Origin: DATJGF01 sp035495315
GTDB lineage: Bacteria > Verrucomicrobiota > Verrucomicrobiia > Limisphaerales > UBA8199
NCBI GenBank assembly: GCA_035495315.1
Contig: DATJGF010000199.1
Coordinates: 1-62,836, forward strand
Direction of reading: 5' to 3'
DNA length: 62,836 nt
Below the pieces are notes generated by a model. The model worked only from the letters and a program-made list of their open reading frames with translations. It was not told the DNA's origin and searched no databases. Both the position numbers and the translations under genes were made by a program. Shown here in pieces: positions 8,577 through 16,732 of this stretch; the first letter of the stretch is position 1, and every line of letters begins with the position of its first letter.

Positions 8577-8693
8577 CGTTGGGTAGCCTACTGGAAAGGA
8601 GGCAGTGATCCAGAAATCTCGGCTCGAATTTAGTTTTGAATTGCGCCGAATAAAGTCAGCAGGCAATACGAGACGGAAAACTATCGAGAACGG

Positions 8694-9092
8694 TTAGGGC
8701 GCGTCCTGTCTGGCGGTTTGCAGTTCATTATCTCTAAGAGCGTCTACTCCTGGGAGCTTGGAGATTTTCGCTACAAGCTCGTCACGATCCCGAGCCGTTG
8801 GAACCTCGCCGCTCAGCGTCAACACTCCCTTGTGGACTTTAATTCTGACCTGATTTGCAATTGGAGCAAACCTCGGATCCTCCTTCAGCGACCGGCGCAC
8901 CAACGCAGTGACATCGAGATCAATCTCGGCAACGCCGGGTGGCGGCGCAGAGACAGGCACACGGCTGTCGGGTTCCCAGCTCGGACCGGGCGGGCCGTTA
9001 GCCCAAGCACCGCCTTGGCCAGGCTCAATGTGCGAGCAGCCGGTCAGCAATACAAAGCCGCAGACATTCGCTAAATAGATGCCGGGTCTCAT
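8694..9092 (-). CDS. BON-domain lipoprotein
   Basis: A 132-residue lipoprotein. The N-terminus has a hydrophobic stretch and lipobox LLTGC, with the lipidated Cys at residue 19. A Gly/Pro-rich linker of about 35 residues precedes a single BON domain (about residues 60-128) showing VTALVRRSLKEDP, VRIKVHKGVLTLSGEV and DELVAKISKLPGV. BON domains (as in OsmY) associate with membranes or envelope partners. It is transcribed toward the galactanase gene, whose ATG is 117 bases downstream, but a functional link is not obvious. Confidence 0.85.
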   Translation of the reverse strand: MRPGIYLANVCGFVLLTGCSHIEPGQGGAWANGPPGPSWEPDSRVPVSAPPPGVAEIDLDVTALVRRSLKEDPRFAPIANQVRIKVHKGVLTLSGEVPTARDRDELVAKISKLPGVDALRDNELQTARQDAP

Positions 9093-9351
9093 GACTCATA
9101 AAGATCGGCCGTTTGATGAGTGTGAGCAAGTAAAGACATCACCTGCCGTGAGAAGCCGGCACATCTATAGAAGGAAGCGTGGCTGTCATCTTGCCGTTTA
9201 CCTGGCGCCACCCGCGCGCGTGGTCGAGCAAGGCGTTTTCAAAGGTATTAAAGCCCGGCGTTGAGGCGCTCCTTGAACAGGACCTCAATATTCTGGTGAG
9301 CTTTGGCGTTTTTTTGGATTTGGTCTGCAGCTTGGTGTAGTTAACAATCCC

Positions 9352-11628
9352 TTACGGAGAATGATGATGATGTTGATGTTGAGTCTCGCTGGCTTGCGAC
9401 CTTAAGGCGAAACTCTTTAGCTCCCACGGCACAGCCCTGGTTTCACCTTCTTTAACCTTATAAAACCTGTCCATTGTAAGCCCATTAAGCACCTGCAATT
9501 TACCTGTGCGCGGCCAGAAGATCTCGACTCGACGAATTTCTTTAGCCTTTCCTAATCCGATCTCCTGCCGCAGCGGCGACGCGCCAAAACTGCCGCCCGT
9601 GCCGACGGTCTTATAATAGCTGTGTTCGCCATCCTCGTTTTGCACAGTAACGTGGATCCGCGCTCCAATTGCGGCGCGATTCGACTGCACGCCTTCCAGC
9701 TTGAGGGTAATCCAATGATTGCCGTGTCCGGGATTCTCGTACAAAACGTTGTGATAGACGTCGCCGCTGACTGCACCCCCCATGTTTTGGTAGACATCCT
9801 GATCGCCATCATTATCAATATCCCCGAACGACACTGCGTGCCCTTTCTGCAAGTTGCCAAAGCCGCCTGAGGTGGTGACATCCTGGAAACGCTTGCCGCC
9901 ATCGTTACGGAACATGCGATTGGGGACGATAGTTGCTAGATCCGGATCGCCGGTTCCAAGATAAAAATCCAGAAAGCCGTCATTATCGAGGTCGCCAAAA
10001 TTGGAACCCATAGCGTGGAGCACTCGGTGCAGACCGACTTCGCGTGTGACGTCCTGGAACGTTCCATCACGGTTATTGTGATACAGTCGAGGCCGTTCCG
10101 CATCTGTTGGAAGCCCCAGGTAATCGGCACAAATATCGCCGACGTTTTTGATATGGTATCCGCAGACGAAGAGGTCTTCCCACCCATCGTTGTCGTAATC
10201 AAAAAACCAGCACGGGAAACTATACAGGGGCTCGGTGACGCCTGCTGCTTTCGCCACATTTGTGAAATGCCAGACCACCTTTGCGGTGGCATTCGTGCCT
10301 ACGGGGCCGTCGTTGCGAAACAGCACATTTGGGGCACCGAGGACTGAAAGGTAAATATCGGGACGGCCGTCATGATTGAAATCGGCACTGCAAACTCCCT
10401 TCACAAACCCGACATGGCCGACCCCGGAATCGACCGCGCATTCGGTAAAAGTCCCATTACCGTTGTTGTGGAACAACTGGCAGCGATTGCCATCATTTCC
10501 CAGAGATTCATTCCCGATGAACAGATCAATCCAGCCGTCGTTATCATAATCCAGCCAGACCGCTGTTTGTGAAGGTTGGAAGGAGAGCAGTCCCGCCGCC
10601 TCGGTGACATCCTCAAAGGTGCCGTCTCCGTTGTTTCGCAGCAGAGACTTGGGGAAGCGCCCTTCGGAACGCATCCAGGCCCCGCGCAGCACCAGTACAT
10701 CGGGAAAGCCGTCGTTGTTGAAATCGGCTTGAATTAGATTCAACCCCCCTGTCTCGCCGATCAGGCCCGCTTCGGCCGTGCGTTCGCTAAACGTGCCATC
10801 ACCATTATTGTGGAATAATCGAAGTTGGTCTTGAAAACCAATCGAGGAACACATGATGTCCAGATTGCCATCCCCGTCAAAATCTTCGATAATACTGCCT
10901 CCCGAGCGTTTCATTGGGTCCAGACCGAGCGCGCCGGCTATGTCAGGGAAGTGTTTGATGTCATATTCAGACGCGAACGCGGAAGGTGGGATGACCCATT
11001 TGGATGGAACTTTTTCGGGATAGTCTCCCACAGTCATGCTGGCGACGTTCAACAGCCAGCGGGCGGCAAGGTCGTCCGGTTGATGTTCGAGCAATTCGGC
11101 CAAGACGCGCATCGCATTGCGGGAGCCCGCTTGAAAACGGTGAAGGCCTCGTCCTTGAATTGGTGCGAGACATGAGTCCGGATTATGATCCGCCAGGCAA
11201 TTAGTCAGTTCGCCGATACGCATCCAACAGAGGCATTCCTTCATTTTCAAGACGCGGTAATTCCGCTCGTAGGCTTCAGGGAGATTGGTCTTCACCTCCT
11301 GCTCTAACGCCTCCAGTTCCTGGAGCGCAGATTCATTCTGGCCCGAATCCAGCAACTCGGTGACCAACGAGAAGCGCAGTTCAGGCTTTTGCTTCGACGT
11401 CGTTTTCGCAAGCTCTTGCCGAATCAATTCGGCTCGTTCCTTATTTAAGAATATATTGTTAACCGGGTTCTCTTTTTGGGCGATCTCCTGGAGCGTTTGC
11501 CCCATACGGATGGTGCCGGGTCCTCGAGGATCGTGCTTGGCTTCGCCAGCGTGAGCCGCAATCAGCGCTACTGAGGCAATGAATAAACCGACTGGCAGTC
11601 GGCCAGTTACCTTTCCGGCACTTATCAT
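9352..11628 (-). CDS. Secreted FG-GAP repeat protein with ASPIC/UnbV domain
   Basis: A 758-residue exported protein (leader about 1-28, ending AHAGEA). The first 230 residues are helical and unassigned. A seven-copy FG-GAP/VCBS-type propeller follows, each blade carrying a calcium-binding loop such as DFDGDGNLDI, DFNNDGFPDV, DYDNDGWIDL, DFNHDGRPDI, DYDNDGWEDL, DLDNDGFLDF and DIDNDGDQDV. The C-terminal part (about 640-735) is an ASPIC/UnbV domain (GARIHVTV, GGSFGASPLRQEIGLG, VEIFWPRTG). The last residues are His-rich (QHQHHHH). This CRTAC1-like architecture is abundant in Verrucomicrobia and Planctomycetes; its function is unknown, probably extracellular binding or adhesion. Confidence 0.88.
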   Translation of the reverse strand: MISAGKVTGRLPVGLFIASVALIAAHAGEAKHDPRGPGTIRMGQTLQEIAQKENPVNNIFLNKERAELIRQELAKTTSKQKPELRFSLVTELLDSGQNESALQELEALEQEVKTNLPEAYERNYRVLKMKECLCWMRIGELTNCLADHNPDSCLAPIQGRGLHRFQAGSRNAMRVLAELLEHQPDDLAARWLLNVASMTVGDYPEKVPSKWVIPPSAFASEYDIKHFPDIAGALGLDPMKRSGGSIIEDFDGDGNLDIMCSSIGFQDQLRLFHNNGDGTFSERTAEAGLIGETGGLNLIQADFNNDGFPDVLVLRGAWMRSEGRFPKSLLRNNGDGTFEDVTEAAGLLSFQPSQTAVWLDYDNDGWIDLFIGNESLGNDGNRCQLFHNNGNGTFTECAVDSGVGHVGFVKGVCSADFNHDGRPDIYLSVLGAPNVLFRNDGPVGTNATAKVVWHFTNVAKAAGVTEPLYSFPCWFFDYDNDGWEDLFVCGYHIKNVGDICADYLGLPTDAERPRLYHNNRDGTFQDVTREVGLHRVLHAMGSNFGDLDNDGFLDFYLGTGDPDLATIVPNRMFRNDGGKRFQDVTTSGGFGNLQKGHAVSFGDIDNDGDQDVYQNMGGAVSGDVYHNVLYENPGHGNHWITLKLEGVQSNRAAIGARIHVTVQNEDGEHSYYKTVGTGGSFGASPLRQEIGLGKAKEIRRVEIFWPRTGKLQVLNGLTMDRFYKVKEGETRAVPWELKSFALRSQASETQHQHHHHSP

Positions 11629-11767
11629 CGAGAAACATAATTCACGGTAGCAACCCTCACCGCAAGCAAAGTCGACTCACTGTACACTGTTCTGCCTGGA
11701 ATTGGGCAAAGCGGAGCAGGAATCCCCAATTGACGCTTGGGCTGCGGGGTTTAGCGTTAATAGGTTC

Positions 11768-13360
11768 ATGAAGCTGATCAACTTAGCGAAGATTCGACAA
11801 GAGGCGCAGACGCTGCTGGACGAGAGCAATTGGCGTTCCCAGAAGGAACTTTCACAGCTGCACAAGTTCCTGCATTTCTGCGTGCTGGTTTGGACTAGTT
11901 TTAGCCGCAACCGTTGTCCGGCGCGCGCCTCGGCATTGGCGTATGCCAATCTCCTTGCGCTTGTCCCCATGCTGGCCGTCGTGCTTGGCATTACCAGCAG
12001 TTTTCTAAAATCCGAAGGCGAACAACGCATCGATCGTTTTGTGGTGAAAGGCGTGTTGAGCGTTGTGCCTCGGAGCATGTTCAGCACCAATGCGCTTGCT
12101 GTTACTACCAACTGGCCTTCGGGAAGTTCGACCGAAGGAGAGCCAGCAACAACCCAATCAAATTCATCGGCAGCCACCAATGCCGTTTCCTCTGCCCAGT
12201 TACACAAACACGGTCTGCTGCCTTCAGCCTCCCAGGAACAACAGGTGCTTAATGCCCGCCGGGAAATTGCTCATCGAATTCACGAATTTATTCGCAATAC
12301 ACGCAGCAGTGCACTGGGAGTGACGGGGACGATCGCCCTGATTTTTGCCGCGATTGCCATGTTGAGCCAGATCGAAACGACTTTCAATGATATCTGGGGA
12401 ACGGTGCAGGGCCGAAGCTATTTTACGCGCATCGCAGTCTACTGGACCATATTGACTCTGGGCCCATTGATGTTGGCGGTCGCGCTTGGTTTCACAACGG
12501 GGCAGCATTGGGGGTGGACCCAGAAACTGCTGGTGCGATTCCCCTTCGCGGCCACCCTGATTTTCAGGATCATTCCGGTGGTGGTTTTGTGCCTCGGCCT
12601 GGCGGTGTTTTATCGATTAATGCCCAACGCCAAGGTGCATTGGAACGCAGCTCTTGTGGGTGGCCTGGTCGGGGGAAGTCTTTGGCATCTGAATAATCTG
12701 ATAAGTGTGTTGTATGTGTCCCGTGTGGTTTCCAACAGTGTCATTTACGGCAGTCTCGGCCTAGTGCCCGTCTTCATGATTGGGCTCTATCTGATCTGGT
12801 GGATTGTGTTATTCGGGGCCCAGGTGGCGTACGCGTTTCAAAACCGCGCCAGCTTCCTGGAACAACAGCAAGTCGAGCAGATGGGCCAACGCGGACGCGA
12901 ATTACTTGCGTTGCGCCTCATTGCGTGGATTGGTCGTCGATTTATGCGGGGTGAACCGCCGGTTAGTGTTTTTGAAATGGCCAAACAGCTTGAGGTACCG
13001 ACTCGGCTGGTGCTCGAAGTCATCCACCAGCTCTGCAAGGCTCACCTGGTAATCCCTGCGGTTGGCTCGGATGTTGCCTACACCCCCGCGCGCCCTTTGA
13101 GGAATGTGACCTGTCAACAAATTCTGGCCGCTATGCGGGCGGGCCCTGGTCAAAGGATGGCTCACCCGGAAGAGCCGACGGCCAGTCGGGTATTCCGTCT
13201 GTTTCGGCGGATTGAACACGCCGAGGCCCGGATAGCTTCGAAAATTACTCTGCAGGAGCTGGCTGAAGTTTCCCGAATCGGATTACCTAAACAAGAACCG
13301 GTCGTTAGCGCGGAACAGAGCAGCTCGGACAATGACAATCACCGCATGGCTGCGGGTTGA
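11768..13360 (+). CDS. YihY/BrkB-family inner-membrane protein, long form
   Basis: A membrane protein of about 530 residues of the YihY family (once called RNase BN; actual function unresolved). Hallmarks: RNRCPARASALAYANLLALVPMLAVVLG in pieces around the first helix, then SSALGVTGTIALIFAAIAMLSQIETTFNDIW, and later helices through YGSLGLVPVFMIGLYLIWWIVLFGAQ. Between the first and second membrane segments sits an unusual Ser/Thr/Asn-rich insertion of about 45 residues. After the last helix, about 170 cytoplasmic residues include a winged-helix-like segment (VFEMAKQLEVPTRLVLEVIHQL). I prefer the ATG at 11768; an in-frame TTG at 11702 would add 22 residues. A shorter paralogue lies at 28.4 kb. 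Confidence 0.87.
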   Translation: MKLINLAKIRQEAQTLLDESNWRSQKELSQLHKFLHFCVLVWTSFSRNRCPARASALAYANLLALVPMLAVVLGITSSFLKSEGEQRIDRFVVKGVLSVVPRSMFSTNALAVTTNWPSGSSTEGEPATTQSNSSAATNAVSSAQLHKHGLLPSASQEQQVLNARREIAHRIHEFIRNTRSSALGVTGTIALIFAAIAMLSQIETTFNDIWGTVQGRSYFTRIAVYWTILTLGPLMLAVALGFTTGQHWGWTQKLLVRFPFAATLIFRIIPVVVLCLGLAVFYRLMPNAKVHWNAALVGGLVGGSLWHLNNLISVLYVSRVVSNSVIYGSLGLVPVFMIGLYLIWWIVLFGAQVAYAFQNRASFLEQQQVEQMGQRGRELLALRLIAWIGRRFMRGEPPVSVFEMAKQLEVPTRLVLEVIHQLCKAHLVIPAVGSDVAYTPARPLRNVTCQQILAAMRAGPGQRMAHPEEPTASRVFRLFRRIEHAEARIASKITLQELAEVSRIGLPKQEPVVSAEQSSSDNDNHRMAAG

Positions 13361-13552
13361 TGTAATCAGCAGGTTCGATTGAACTCCTTAACTCGTAAGT
13401 GGCCGTCCCGTTGAACGGTTTTGCTCCGGGCCTAATCCTATGTTAGTGTTTGTTTCGTCACCGGTTCCCGGCGGAGAAATGAAATTCATTACGAGCCATG
13501 AGACCGGCCGGCGGCGCCGAGACGCCGATGTCCGGAAGGAAGGAGACAACCT

Positions 13553-13714
13553 ATGCTACATGTTTGGCTAGTACCAGCCTTGGTGATTCTTGCCCTTGTG
13601 CTAATCGTCTTTTATATCATTCTTAAACTTAAAGGTGGGAGCGGCGTCCGCACCGAAGGTCGAACGCTCCTGGATCGCCCCGAGCCGGAGGAAGATCCGC
13701 CGCCGGGCGGTTAA
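13553..13714 (+). CDS. Small single-pass membrane protein (53 residues)
   Basis: A short gene too small for usual length cut-offs. It encodes 53 residues: an N-terminal membrane helix (about 5-25: VPALVILALVLIVFYIIL), a basic Lys-Leu-Lys stop-transfer, then a hydrophilic tail with GVRTEGRTLLDRPEPEED and a Pro/Gly end. The ATG follows a very strong ribosome site (AAGGAAGGAGA, spacing about 7). The tail would be cytoplasmic by the positive-inside rule. I do not know its function. It sits between the YihY-type gene and the convergent DUF3891 gene, in its own transcription space. Confidence 0.72.
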   Translation: MLHVWLVPALVILALVLIVFYIILKLKGGSGVRTEGRTLLDRPEPEEDPPPGG

Positions 13715-13747
13715 CGGCAAAATATTGTTTGTCCTGTGCTACGGAGT

Positions 13748-14527
13748 TCACCCCGGACCTGCTTGTAGCACGATGCGCAGCACAATGGGCGCAGCACCGC
13801 GCAAGCCTTCACGCATCTGCGGTTCACCTTCATACGATTTAAGCAAATGGCGTCCTTCGCAGACCAATGTCACTTCGGGCTTTATAAACGGCCAAGGTAC
13901 AACGTTGATGTTCAGGCCTCCAGCTTCTGGCGTCAGTCGCAAATGGATCAGCTCTTTCTTGCGCCGACTCCATCTGATGGACTGTGGTTCGGCCAGCCCA
14001 TGGCATAACAAAAGCGACATCCAATCCCAAAGCGACACCAGTTGCTGATGGTGCCGAACTATTTCCGGCAAACTGAATTCCGTGTAATAAAAGTCGTTTG
14101 CCAAGGAGGTTTCCAGGGTCGTTTGCAATATTTCCTGTTCTTCCAGGAATTCGGCTAACTGTCGTTCTTCATCGGTGTTCCCGGTTTGTCCGTGTTGCTG
14201 AGCCAGTCCGGTAAAGTGCCTGGAGACCAACAACGCTGGGTATCGGCCGAACCGCAACATGGATTGAATGCCCGTCGTCCAGATCGCCAAGTGTATGGCG
14301 CGGGGCATTTCCAAAAAAGTATGAGGCAAACCTGTAAAGGCATTGAAGCTCGGCGACTGCTCCCAGGTCAAAAACCCGATGTCGTGCTGCTCGGCTGCAA
14401 GACACACTTCTTCGCGCACTCCGACAAAGTCGTTCAGGTCCCAATTTCTTGCCAACTGACCGGAAACCCAGGCGTGCGCCGGCTGGCTGATGGCAATTAC
14501 GCCTTCCTCATCTTTCCTGAGCAACAT
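13748..14527 (-). CDS. DUF3891 family protein
   Basis: A soluble protein of 259 residues matching DUF3891 by its conserved opening ISQPAHAWVSGQLAR and by AEQHDIGFLTWE, AIWTTGIQSM and SLWDWMSLLLCHG. The pattern of His/Asp residues (QPAHAW, EQHDIG, HHQQLVSLWDW) suggests an HD-like helical metal site, but that is inference; no function has been established for the family. The ATG at 14527 is preferred over an upstream GTG at 14542. It lies about 115 bases upstream of nothing co-directional except the signalling operon behind it and converges with the small membrane protein gene. Confidence 0.8.
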   Translation of the reverse strand: MLLRKDEEGVIAISQPAHAWVSGQLARNWDLNDFVGVREEVCLAAEQHDIGFLTWEQSPSFNAFTGLPHTFLEMPRAIHLAIWTTGIQSMLRFGRYPALLVSRHFTGLAQQHGQTGNTDEERQLAEFLEEQEILQTTLETSLANDFYYTEFSLPEIVRHHQQLVSLWDWMSLLLCHGLAEPQSIRWSRRKKELIHLRLTPEAGGLNINVVPWPFIKPEVTLVCEGRHLLKSYEGEPQMREGLRGAAPIVLRIVLQAGPG

Positions 14528-14640
14528 GAAGCAGCGTAGCACACCGCTTGTGATGTGGATAGGTTCTCGGGATAGTTGCGGAAACTGGAAGGCTGCCCAC
14601 GGAGCAATGGAATTGTCAAAAACCGGACTTTTCTTCCGGT

Positions 14641-15060
14641 CTAGGTCTCGCCCGTTGGTGGCGTGTTGGTGCGAAGCCAGTAGAGGTCGATCGTTTTGGC
14701 GAGGGTAATCAGCGCGTCGAGTTCGAGCGGCTTGACGAGGTATGAGTTGGCGCCGAAATCATAAGCGCGATTGATATCCGACGGTAATACCGAGGAGGTA
14801 AGCATGACTACCGGAAGTCTTTTGAGCCCAGATTGGCTGCGAATCCATTTCAAGACTTCGAACCCGGAGATGCTGGGGAGCTTGACATCCAATAATACAC
14901 ACGCTGGTGGCGAGTTGAGATTGCTTTGCAGTGCGGCTAAAGCCTTTTCTCCGTCGGTAGCAACCTCCAGTTGGACTGCCGACAGGGCCTTTCTAAAGGC
15001 CAGTCCGACCAGCATTACATCATCGGGGTTGTCTTCGACATGAAGAATTCTAGGTTCCAT
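14641..15060 (-). CDS. Single-domain response regulator (Rcp1-like)
   Basis: A 139-residue stand-alone receiver domain. It has the acidic pocket in RILHVEDNPDD, the phospho-acceptor Asp in ACVLLDVKLP, the switch Thr/Ser in VVMLTSS, and the Lys in NSYLVKPLE. The opening VEDNPDD is typical of Rcp1-type regulators that partner phytochrome-like kinases. There is no output domain, so it must act by protein-protein contact or phosphotransfer. The gene is the last of a three-gene minus-strand operon and overlaps the upstream kinase gene by 11 bases, a strong hint that it is the partner of that kinase. Confidence 0.93.
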   Translation of the reverse strand: MEPRILHVEDNPDDVMLVGLAFRKALSAVQLEVATDGEKALAALQSNLNSPPACVLLDVKLPSISGFEVLKWIRSQSGLKRLPVVMLTSSVLPSDINRAYDFGANSYLVKPLELDALITLAKTIDLYWLRTNTPPTGET

Positions 15061-16723
15061 CTGAACTCGCCGGCTTTTCAGGAAGTTCGACCCAGAACCT
15101 GCTGCCTTGTCCGGGTACCGATTCGACTCCTACGCGACCGCCCATGCGTTCGGCTCCCTTCTTGACTAATGCCAATCCGACGCCGGTGCCAGGATATTTT
15201 TGAGCGTCTGCGAGTCGCTGGAACAAGCCGAAAATCCTCTCATGATGCTCGGGGGCAATGCCAATACCATTGTCCTCGACCCAGATCCTGACAAACCCCG
15301 CCTCGCGCGTGGTGGATATTCGCAGGAAGGGGCTGCGGTCCGGAGCGGTGAACTTCAGGGCATTACCGACCAGATTCGAGAGAACTTGTTTGAGCGTGGG
15401 GGCGTGCGCATAGACGGGCCCTAAAGGACCAACGACCTCGATCTTGATGCCGGCCTCTTGCGTCTCTTTTTCAAGCAGGGAAAGCAGTTCCGTGATCGGC
15501 TCCTCCAGGACAACCATCTTCGGTGAAACCTCAGCTTTAGTCAGCCGGCTGTAAGTCAGCATGTCGAGCAGCAGCGCATCCATGAATTTTGCCGAATGCG
15601 CAATGCGACGGGTATAATCGAGGCCGGTAGCACTGAGGTTGCCAGTCTCGTCCTGGAGCAGGGCCTTCGAAAAGCCCATCATCGCACGGAGCGGAGCTCG
15701 AAGGTCGTGAGCAATGGAGTAATTGAACGCTTCCAGCTCCACGTTCGCTACCGTAAGGTCCGCCACGCGCTGCTCCAGTTCTTTGGTCAACAGCATGACT
15801 TGGGATTCAGCGTTCTTTCTGGCTGTAACGTCCCGCGCGAAAATGTAAATAAGCTTCTCCGACGGGAAAGGTGTTGCCGTCCATTGCAACCATCGCCAAC
15901 CACCTTGCTTATGCCTGTAGCGTCCTTCGAAATCAGCAATGGTTGTCCCTTGCTTGAGTGCCTCCATTTTGTCGGCCATTGCGCTGCGCTCTTCCGGGTG
16001 CACCAGATCGACACCTGCGACATTCTTGAGCTCATCCGGGTGAAAACCGAGCACCCGTTCCCAGGCCGGATTGAGTTGTAGCAAGCGGCCGTCAAAATCC
16101 GCAATTCCAAGCAAATCTATTGCGAGCGTGAAAAACCGGTTGCGTCTCGTTTCGATTTCTAATCGGTCGGCGACCTCGGCCAGTTCACGTTGATGTCGGG
16201 TTTCTTCGTTTCGCCTCAATTGTTCAGCCTGGAGCTTCACCAATTCGCTCTTTTTGTGCAGCTCGACAAAGACCGAGACTTTCGAACGAAGGACTTCGGG
16301 GACAATAGGCGTAAGAAGATAATCGACGGCTCCGAGGGAATAACCGCGGGAGACGTGATTGTCGGTCGTGCCGATGGAAGTAATGAAGATGATCGGCGTG
16401 TGTTCCGAGCTCAGGCGCTGCCGGATGAGGGACGCGGTCTCAAAGCCGTCCATGCCCGGCATCGAAACATCGAGCAGGATTACAGCAAAATCCTGATGCA
16501 ATAACCGCCGCAGCGCATCTTTTCCGGACATGGCCCGGACCAGGTTCTGACCAAGCGTTTCCAAAACCACCTCGAGCGCCAACAGCTTATCGGGGCGATC
16601 ATCGACCAGCAGAATATTGGCCTTTAATTCAGGACCCAAACGTTTCGGAGTTCCATTGGACCCAGCCGGCACGGCTCTAGCGGTTGCCACAGTCCTTTGG
16701 CCGGAGAGTTCCTTGGTATTCAT
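15050..16723 (-). CDS. Hybrid histidine kinase: REC-PAS-HisKA-HATPase
   Basis: A 557-residue cytoplasmic sensor kinase without membrane segments. In order: receiver domain (about 36-155; ILLVDDRPDK, Asp in VILLDVSMPGMDG), a short coiled coil (160-195), PAS domain (195-310; LLGIADFDGRLLQLNPAWERVLGF, GGWRWLQW), dimerisation/phospho-acceptor helix with His in YSIAHDLRAPLRAM (about 335-400), and ATPase domain (about 440-550; VLSNLVGNALKFT, DNGIGIAPEHHERIF, GTGVGLALVKK). The HDLRAPLR His box is typical of phytochrome-like kinases. It lies 9 bases downstream of the giant kinase gene and overlaps the response-regulator gene by 11. Confidence 0.94.
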   Translation of the reverse strand: MNTKELSGQRTVATARAVPAGSNGTPKRLGPELKANILLVDDRPDKLLALEVVLETLGQNLVRAMSGKDALRRLLHQDFAVILLDVSMPGMDGFETASLIRQRLSSEHTPIIFITSIGTTDNHVSRGYSLGAVDYLLTPIVPEVLRSKVSVFVELHKKSELVKLQAEQLRRNEETRHQRELAEVADRLEIETRRNRFFTLAIDLLGIADFDGRLLQLNPAWERVLGFHPDELKNVAGVDLVHPEERSAMADKMEALKQGTTIADFEGRYRHKQGGWRWLQWTATPFPSEKLIYIFARDVTARKNAESQVMLLTKELEQRVADLTVANVELEAFNYSIAHDLRAPLRAMMGFSKALLQDETGNLSATGLDYTRRIAHSAKFMDALLLDMLTYSRLTKAEVSPKMVVLEEPITELLSLLEKETQEAGIKIEVVGPLGPVYAHAPTLKQVLSNLVGNALKFTAPDRSPFLRISTTREAGFVRIWVEDNGIGIAPEHHERIFGLFQRLADAQKYPGTGVGLALVKKGAERMGGRVGVESVPGQGSRFWVELPEKPASSDGT

Positions 16724-16732
16724 CAGCCAGTT

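Noticed and set aside
9093..9351. 61-codon plus-strand frame (9079-9264) in the gap beside the BON lipoprotein
   Set aside because: It begins inside the lipoprotein gene on the opposite strand, lacks a ribosome site and resembles no family.
13401..13424. Possible terminator CCGT-TGA-ACGG followed by TTTT after the YihY-type gene
   Set aside because: The stem is only four base pairs and the T run is short; too weak to report as a terminator.
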